A stretch of DNA of 64,000 nucleotides from Acanthococcus lagerstroemiae (lineage: Eukaryota; Arthropoda; Insecta; Hemiptera; Eriococcidae). Position numbers and translations under genes: made by a program. Location of the stretch: assembly GCA_031841125.1 (NCBI GenBank), contig CM063108.1:9779683-9843682 (forward strand), in the 5' to 3' direction. The notes beneath the pieces were generated by a model, which made no database searches, was not told the origin of the DNA, and saw only the letters and a program-made list of their open reading frames with translations. Below are positions 57,482-64,000 of this stretch, one piece after another. Position 1 is the first letter of the stretch. Each line of letters starts with the position of its first letter.

Positions 57482-58030
57482 AACCAACGAAAGAGTGATG
57501 ATAGAACCTTAATAGAACAATACGACGACACGAATTTCGTGAATATTCTTTACCAATGTTGTAGTTTGGTTTATTATCCGTTTTATGAAGTTTGGTGTTT
57601 CACTTTTCCTTACACTTTATTCCCGATTCTTTTAATTTTATTTTGCAACTTAGTAATGATTTTGTCATAATTATTACAAATAACGCAGCAGTTTTGCTGG
57701 ACAGTTTTTGTGTTTTCACTCGCAAAAGCTTGTCAGAAAATCTCCCTGACGTTATTTTAAAAGTAAAACGAAAAAACCATAGTAAAAAATCACAAATCAG
57801 GAAATCAGCAATAGTAAAATCTCCTTGATTACTCGCTCATTATCCTATGAGTAAGACGACAGCAGCGCGCCACGAGGCCTGCGGAATCCGAATAAGAATG
57901 CAAAATATTATTACGACTTATCAGGGCCGATGACTTAGGCGTTTTTGGAAGCATATAATAAGTAATTCAGTTGTTCACTGGTAGTAGCACATCTATCAGC
58001 GAAAACGGCTCGTTCGTGATGTTCTGTATT
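57482..58030. other. Intergenic, nothing recognised
   Basis: AT-rich sequence with short frames only. Confidence 0.4.
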
Positions 58031-58032
58031 TA

Positions 58033-58107
58033 AGGAGTTATCTGTCAAAAGGGCCCCTGACAAATGGGATTCCTATTCATCAGGGGCCCTTTTGACAGAT
58101 AACTCCT
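58033..58107. repeat. Perfect 28-bp-arm hairpin
   Basis: AGGAGTTATCTGTCAAAAGG plus GCCCCTGA at 58033-58060 and its exact complement at 58080-58107, with a 19-bp loop. Perfect arms suggest a recent event or selection for structure. There is no host gene alongside; a small foldback element is the simplest reading. Confidence 0.8.
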
Positions 58108-58464
58108 CATTTGTACATTCATTGGTACTTACTTAAACTATCAGAGTGCGCCACTAACTCAAAATTGTCGAAAACTGACTTAGGCATTCTTGAAATTACA
58201 CTACTATTATTGTTTCTTGTTTTAGCTTTCCCGATGACGATCGCATTCGCACGGAAAGCCACTTTGGTTCAATGCTATGGGCAGTAGAGACGAAACTTGA
58301 CCGCAGCGTCCAAAAAATGAGCGCGCCAAAAAATATGGAGAGCAACAGGCTCTGCGGAGCGTAGCGAACGACGACATTCTCATGTCGACGCAGTCCGCGA
58401 AGCAGACATGAAAATGCTCTCCCGTGGTTGCAGACTCGTCGGCAAGATGATGCACCAGCAGAGC

Positions 58465-58625
58465 ATAGTGCTCGCAGGCTGGTATAAGGAATGTGATGCT
58501 CGCAGGCTGGTATAAGGAATGTGATGCTCGCAGGGGAATTCCTTGCGAGCTTCATGTTCCTTATACTAGCCTGGAAGGGAATATAGGCTGATACAAGGAG
58601 TGTGGTACTCGCAGGCGAATGAAGA
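58465..58625. repeat. Short tandem repeats, GCTCGCAGGCTGGTATAAGG
   Basis: A unit of 28 bp (GATGCTCGCAGGCTGGTATAAGGAATGT-like) occurs about three times from 58468, then an inverted copy (TTCCTTATACTAGCCTGG near 58556) and a diverged direct copy (GCTGATACAAGGAGTGTGG). Together they form a direct-plus-inverted cluster. Confidence 0.65.
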
Positions 58626-58719
58626 TGTGAATCAGAATTTGATCAGAAACCCTACCCCCTCTTGGCCACTTGTTTCGCCGAAAAAGTATAAAAAGTTTCC
58701 CGACTTTCTGTGGAATAAA

Positions 58720-59210
58720 CGGTTTTTGGTTACTCGGGATAAATATTCATCGATGAAGATCGGCGAGCTGCCACACTCCGCCCAAAGGTAGAGCTGTTGG
58801 CCTTTCTCTTTTCAGATTGGACGAGCAGTTCTTTTTTCTTGTCGTAACTATTCAGCCGGACGGTGATGGGCGCTGTCTGGCGTTTCAACGGAAGTCGGTG
58901 GGCAGCACATATCCCGAGCTTGTCTATCAACTCTGTAACCAGCTTCCTCGTATTCTATTTACTGGCGGGATTCCATGAATAATACGTTTGTTTTTTGCTG
59001 TATTGGTCAATTTCTCCCACCTTGAGCCGCAGCAGCTCTGCGTTTTCCCTGTACAGGTTGTTGATAGCCGGTTCGTTCCACTAATTTGCCTCCTTCATCT
59101 GCTTGACCTCCTTCCCAAAGTTCTCCATCCTTCCAGCCTGGTGCATAATTCCTTTATTTTGGACATATCTTGCATCCACTCCTCTATCCTGCCCAGAATT
59201 GCGAGGAAAT
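58720..59210 (-). pseudogene. LINE ORF1 fragment (coiled coil plus RRM-like)
   Basis: Minus-strand pieces: RIQEWMQDMSKIKEL (coiled-coil part, about 59190-59145), LKVGEIDQYSKKQ (about 59030), then the frame 58930-58730 with IDKLGICAAHRLPLKRQTAP, ITVRLNSYDKKKELLVQS and RRSSSMNIYPE. The pattern IEQYSRR.N then AHRLP....PI.V.. is the ORF1 RNA-binding protein of jockey/CR1-type LINEs. Frame shifts and a stop (TAA) just after YPE mark it as a relic. Confidence 0.7.
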
Positions 59211-59254
59211 TGAGTAGCTGTCAAGTGTAAGCGTTATTTGGAAATAAAAAAACT

Positions 59255-59340
59255 CTCACAAGACAGGGAGAAATGGAGAGCTGCATTGAACCGGTCGTAA
59301 GAGTAAGACTAATAACCTTATGATCACCACCATGCTTATT
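59255..59340 (+). pseudogene. LINE 3' end scrap
   Basis: CACAAGACAGGGAGAAATGG and the following bases align with the 3' coding end of the RT fragment at about 19685-19740 (RDKEKWSA-type codons and two closing stops). A few dozen codons at most. Confidence 0.5.
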
Positions 59341-59344
59341 CAGA

Positions 59345-60224
59345 CGCGCCCCTTTCCCCTCCAATAACCAGCGAGCGTAATTCGGTTTATGAGCACCTCA
59401 GAAGATGCTCTTAATTACTGTGTATCGTGTGTCTATTTACCCCAGAATACATTCAGAAAAATTCCGGTCCATTAAAAACCCTTTTGAACTCGCCGGTAGC
59501 CAAATTACACGAGCGAAATTATGGTAGCTGCCTAGACAAAAGAAGTCTGCATCACCGGCATTTTATGTTCGCGCGGAGAACAACGTAAAATATTTAAAAA
59601 TGACCAATTTTTAATATTAAATCGAGCGTTGGAAAGCAATTAAAAAATTTTTTTGGCTTACGCGGGAATAAAAGCTTTGATTATGTTGTCTGGGATGAGA
59701 CGCGCGGAAGAGGGTCAATAATATAAAACGTACGAATATATGAGATTTAACAGATGTTTTGATGAGATTGTTTGGGAAAAAATAAAAGCAGGAAGGTGTT
59801 ATAAAGCGAGTAGGTTTGGAACTACGCCACCTGACCTATTTGTCTCTTGTGCTCGCGCTGGATCGCTAGATAAACAGTACCAGAATGTACACCCGCGTGC
59901 TCGGTATTCGGGTATTTTTATTAGCCTCTTCGCCGATCCGTAAATATTTTTCCTTCAAATCGAGCGAAAAATCAACGAAAATTAGTCAAATCGCCGTGCA
60001 CGCGAGGTAGCCGCGGAGAATTCAGCCATTTCGAGTTGCATAATTGGGTCGCCGAAAACGTAAACCGCTCGTTTTTTGGGCAGATATGACAATCTGAGAT
60101 TCTGATAGGGATGCGAGTACCGCAAATGAGGAATTATATTTATGCACGTCCTCGAATCGTATTGTCGTAAATTCGGACACGAGACAGAATATTGCGAGGA
60201 TAAGGTATCAGTAAATCTGCATAA
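59345..60224. other. Intergenic, nothing recognised
   Basis: Mixed sequence. A 67-codon frame at 59740-59943 has no known motif. Confidence 0.4.
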
Positions 60225-60640
60225 GTGAGAGAACTATAATACACGCTATCTATCCACCTCAGTTAGTATCCTACTGCAATCGCTCAGTTTGTCGGGAATT
60301 TGCGGGGAAATAGATGAAAGCATGAAACTTGTTCACTATATAAAGCGTCCGACGCTGGAAATAGAACCTAGATGTCTCAAGGATGTGTGCTGAACACGAT
60401 ACCATTCAGCTACAGAACGATAGGAGCCCCATAAATGTTAGAACCTACTGGAAACCCAAACGGATTCGTCTCAAAAGCACGGTCAGTATTGTACACAACT
60501 GTACCACTAGAATGCGCCAATTATAAGAACAAGAACACGCGAGTAAGTTCGTAAGGCAAGTGAAGGGAGTTACTGGGGTTACTCGAGAGATATTTTACTT
60601 ATGAAGAATCACATTTAACTTATGGATGGATACTAAGTAT
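60225..60640 (+). repeat. Unknown dispersed repeat (copy 2)
   Basis: Direct-orientation partner of the inverted copy at 46255-46790. It contains CACGCTATCTATCCACCT, GTCTCAAGGATGTGTGC, CCCCATAAATGTTAGAACC, GCACGGTCAGTATTGTAC and AAGAATCACATTTAAC. Confidence 0.6.
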
Positions 60641-60837
60641 AGGGAAATCCGTGCATGCAATAGGAATCACCAGGGAATAAGTGAAACACGCTTACACTTC
60701 CACTTACCCATAGGAACAAAACTATAGGGGGTGTGGAGGTTTGACTACCCCCCTCCAATAATTTGGCAGTCGGCAAATTTTGAAACTGTTCATTTGAATT
60801 TTTAATTTTTTATGAATGTTTGTTTGTTCAGTTTTTA

Positions 60838-62325
60838 GGGTGTTTGCCCGCGCGCAGCGCTGCAAGCACACTATTACAATCAAATTTTCATTTTTTTTTC
60901 TTCTCTCCCCCCCCCCCATTAAATACAACTGAATTGTTTACAGCTCATAGTTCAGTTTTAGTTCAGTTGCAGTCTTTGTCAACTACTGCCATCTATCAAT
61001 AAAAGCCGGTTTACTATTATGAATGTATCCTCTCCATTCCACTTTCAATTATTTGATTTACAAATGCAACTTGTTTAACACTGTTTTATTTTGTAATTTT
61101 GTATTTTACTCATGACAGTGTACTTTTCTACAAAAGGAACTATTTCCTCAAAGAAAGTGAAGACATTAACTGGATTTAGAAGAAGTAAGTGTATTGTTTG
61201 TTTGTATGAAATGGGTTCTCAGTTGAATTAGCGTATAATGTATTTGACTCGAACCAAGTACATATGCAACATTCTGTGGTACTCTTATTAGGAAATTTTC
61301 CCAGGAATAATGCAATGTGAGTTATATCTCATAAATAGGTTAGGAATTAAGTGGTAATTTTGGTATTCTGTTTCAGTCCTTTCACTAATATTTTGTTTCT
61401 TATTTGACTAATTACCTTTGTCTTTTTGTTATTAGGAACGACAAATCATTCAAAACACTCAACATGCTTTCAACCACAAATTTGAACTTCTGTTATAATT
61501 GTGTAGCGGAATTAACGAAAAACGTGAATAAATGATTGGCAGATCACGTTTTGTTTTTGAAATGAGAGATCATCTTTCTCGCATTTTAACGGTTCACGAA
61601 TATTTCACGCGTTGTGTGACCAGGAGTGGAGCTAATGTCTTTGCATCTTATAAACATTGCAATGAGGAGTGAGAACACATTAATGTGCGTTTTCTGAAGC
61701 GAGAACATAAATTTATTTGAATTGAAGTAAAATTCCTCGTTTATTTAAATCAAAACAAAATTCCTGTCCCTCTTTGAATTGTTATCAGCAGTTATCATAG
61801 TTCCTATTTATTGAAACTTGTGAGTTTCAAAATTCTTTGGATTTATGTCCTCTGAATATATTTGTCTTGTAAAGGTAGAGTGTTTGATTCCTATAAACAG
61901 AAAATGGAAATGTATTTTAGTATGTTCAGTGTTTGTTCAAAGTCTGCTGCATGCTTGCAGTCTGCAGCTTCACAGTTTGAAGCCTTGAACTTCTATGATG
62001 TGCGTGTAGCGTCCAGGATTTTTGCTGTGCTATCGCATTTTGAAGTGTTTTAATTTGTAATAAATGGGACGTGTTGCATGAAAAGGGCCATTATGGTGAT
62101 TTAAAATTTTGAGTTTGCAAGTCCGGTACCAAGGTCTACAGACTAAAGAATACCGCATTACAGAGCCTGGAGATCTGATAAGTGTAAAAGCAACCTCAAA
62201 TTCTATAGACCTTTCCAATCAGTGGTACCATACTTGCAATTTAAAATTTCAAGATCACCACAAGGGCCCTTTTCACGCATTGCGTCACAAATAATGAAAT
62301 AATAAATAAGAATTTGCAAACACCC
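60838..62325 (+). mobile_element. Gene-like repeat (copy 2) with GGGTGTTTGC ends
   Basis: Insert in family A with 10-bp inverted ends, GGGTGTTTGC at 60838-60847 and GCAAACACCC at 62316-62325. Inside, 61105-61190 aligns with the exon at 27882-27945 (FYKRNYFLKE, donor GTAAGTG) and 61370-61380 with its acceptor (TTCTGTTTCAG). At 61935-62010 CLQSAASQFEAL matches the 26.8-kb part of copy 1. AATAAA is at 62058. Relative to copy 1 the exon has lost one base, so it does not code. It lacks the foldback seen in copy 1's intron. Confidence 0.55.
62068..62286. mobile_element. MITE with about 60-bp inverted ends
   Basis: Left arm GACGTGTTGCATGAAAAGGG with following TGGTGAT and TTGCAAGTCCGGTACCA pairs with the right arm ending CCTTTTCACGCATTGCGTC. 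About 219 bp, lying near the 3' end of the gene-like repeat. Non-coding. Confidence 0.7.
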
Positions 62326-62519
62326 AATTGCCAGGTCCTCCGGTCCTCGCTTGTTTAAATTAAAAAATATTTTGATTGGAAAATCGGCAAATTTTTAATT
62401 TTAAGAAAAATTCTGTCGGCAAATTTTTAGTTTAAAAAAATATTTGTCGAGAAATTTTTCTTCTTCACCTTTTTGCAAACTGAAAGTCGAATTTTGTTTC
62501 TGAAAATGGATTACCCTGG

Positions 62520-63587
62520 GCAGTGGCGTGCATTCCAGAATTCCAAGAAAATAAGGTTCTATTTATAATACTCGTATATATAAACTTGTAACAAATAAAA
62601 GATATGAAACATTGGGCAAAGAAAGAAGTGATTGTATTGCCGCTTATTAAATTTCTAAATTCGCATGCTTTCTGTTGGTGGTTGAGGAGACAGTTGAAAT
62701 AGAAGCGTTCACTGTTTGGCAATCAGCTCGTATGTATCCGGATTTATTTGTATCAGGGCAGCGATCCGAAAATCGCTTATATTTCATATTACACGTAAAC
62801 TTGTACATGACTTACGCTCGGCCTCCATATTGATGACTACCACAAAAACACACTAGCATGTTTAACGCGACAAAAACTGTGCGTTTCATAAGCGAATTTT
62901 ATATCTCTTATTGCTAGTCAAATGTCAAAGTTGGCAGTGAAACACTTAATCAATGTTCTATGTATGTATGTACAAATCAACGCGTTCGTGTTTAAATGCT
63001 TCGATTTTTTGTTTTAGCCCACAAAATGTGTATTTAAGATCTTATTGAAAAACTTTTCTTTGCGATTTACTTTTAATGAACAATTAGAATTTATTAATGG
63101 TGGTAAACCGATACCAGAATAACCGTTTTTAAAAACTAAGCAAAAGAAAGGTGGTTCAATTTTTACTGGGCATTTCCACATATTGCAATATGACCGCCCC
63201 CCCACACTGTAGAAATTTTTCACTTAGCAGTTGGGAGAATTTACAATTTCAATCAGACGGAGTTGGAAAAATTCAATAAGTCAAAAGGCTTTTTTTTTTT
63301 TTTTTTTTTTGCTTAAATACTTGGGAATTGAGTTGAAAATTTGGAAAAATCCAACAAGTCAAAAGTTTTTTTTCTTTTTGCTTTAATACTTGGGAATTTT
63401 GAGTTGAGTCAGCAGAAACTTTCACAACCCCCCCCCCCTCTCCCCAGGAAAAACTATTTGGTGGTGTGTCTATTATTCGTCACAGTAATGCATAATATAG
63501 AATGACCTTTTCATACTTTTAATCTGATTTTTACTTCACCTCTACGCTTATCGCTTACCTCTTAGGAAAACTCACCGCACGTCACTG
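62520..63587. mobile_element. hAT-type non-autonomous element
   Basis: 1.07-kb insert in family A. Ends CAGTGGCGTGC (62521) and GCACGTCACTG (63587) are 11-bp TIRs with one mismatch. TACCCTGG flanks both sides (62512-62519 and 63588-63595), with one extra G on the left. The size of the duplication and CA..TG ends fit hAT. There is no transposase; T-runs near 63291-63310 and 63367-63380. Confidence 0.78.
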
Positions 63588-63898
63588 TACCCTGGACTCC
63601 TGTCAGAGACTAGTCAGTCAATAGCCAAAGGTTTCAAGCTGAGTATCGAACGTTATCTATGTCTTCTGCTTTTGTTACCATTCTTATCTTTTGTTCTCAT
63701 TTCTATACTTTTTCTTTATGCCTAAAATACTTCTCTCCATCACTTTTTGAGTGGTTTGTAGTTTTCCTGTTTCAGCTTAAAACCAAAATATGGAAAATGT
63801 AGTCTGTCGGTGCTCGTGCACGGCGCCTAAACGCGGGCTTCAACAAAAGCTAATATAAGAGGTGGGGGGTTACACTATACTTGATTATATAACTGAAA

Positions 63899-64000
63899 AT
63901 GAAGTACACGAGTCACTTAGCAAGAATGAGAGAAGACCGATGGGATAAGAAGACTACATTTTGGGTTCCTTATGATCACACAAAGAGGAGAGGAAGACCA
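63899..64000 (+). pseudogene. Non-LTR reverse transcriptase C-terminal fragment, runs off the edge
   Basis: Open plus-strand frame MKYTSHLARMREDRWDKK then FWVPYDHTKRRGRP. The pattern (GH.ARM..DRW......W.P...KR..GRP) is the conserved C-terminal tail of endonuclease-RT LINEs. It continues past the window. Confidence 0.8.

Larger units (their letters stand above)
60721..63660 (-). mobile_element. Dispersed repeat family A (copy 4), doubly interrupted
   Basis: Three pieces of one minus-strand copy: 63605-63655 (AACGTTCGATACTCAGC side), 62340-62511 (TTTCAGAAACAAAATTCGAC, ATTTGCCGA strings) and 60721-60837 (AATTCAAATGAACAGTTTC, TTTGCCGACTGCC, ending at the C/G-rich edge). The order and joints agree with the uninterrupted copy at 35188-35515. 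The gaps are filled by two later insertions. Confidence 0.7.

Noticed and set aside
58196..58555. 119-codon minus-strand frame
   Set aside because: Overlaps the GCTCGCAGG tandem repeats and an alternative frame; composition effect.

Overview
The window looks like AT-rich, intron-poor nuclear DNA of an arthropod, most likely an insect and perhaps a hemipteran. The basis is the mix of pogo, hAT, Helitron, I/LOA-type and jockey-type elements, tRNA-headed SINEs, and frequent GTAGGTAC-like strings; the order-level guess is weak. I found no host protein-coding gene I can name. There is no rRNA, no free-standing tRNA gene, no CRISPR array and no LTR pair. Nearly everything recognisable is a mobile element, usually broken and often nested.

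Layout. 1-2 kb: C-terminal and central part of a dead pogo/Tigger transposase (minus). 2.2-4 kb: a dead hAT transposase (plus) holding a small TIR element and a 669-bp dispersed repeat with a 12-bp target duplication. 4.3-9.7 kb: a non-LTR reverse transcriptase relic (minus) split by a 4.26-kb Helitron-like element (4847-9107), itself split by a second one (5066-7451); both empty sites can be read off the flanks. 12.4-19.1 kb: a nearly full-length I/LOA-type LINE (minus) with a 14-bp target duplication, ORF1 (DUF4780-like), endonuclease, RT, RNase H and CCHC parts, and a 1.35-kb hAT-type element in its 5' UTR. 19.3-24.2 kb: an RT C-terminal relic, a hAT relic with degenerate TIRs, and a tRNA-headed SINE. 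26.5-29.9 kb: a two-exon gene-like repeat containing a 238-bp foldback, then a stack of small DNA elements. 31.4-38.2 kb: dispersed repeat copies, a truncated jockey-like LINE, an endonuclease relic and an RT relic. 39.2 kb: a second SINE. 42.2-43.3 kb: a TA-flanked element full of TTTGGCCA motifs.

47.6-54.9 kb is the most unusual part: a 7.3-kb block bounded on both sides by (TA)n plus an inverted TGCAGG end, studded with GGAGGCGAAAA-type motifs, and built around a 20-unit, 280-bp tandem array with internal 1.4-kb higher-order duplication. 57.1-57.5 kb holds two sister MITEs that appear to have moved as one composite unit. 58.7-59.3 kb has LINE ORF1 and LINE 3' relics. 60.7-63.7 kb is a three-level nest of dispersed repeat, gene-like repeat, MITE and hAT element; the window ends in another RT relic.

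All calls come from reading the sequence and the six-frame translations. Element boundaries are supported where target duplications or empty sites are visible and are approximate elsewhere.
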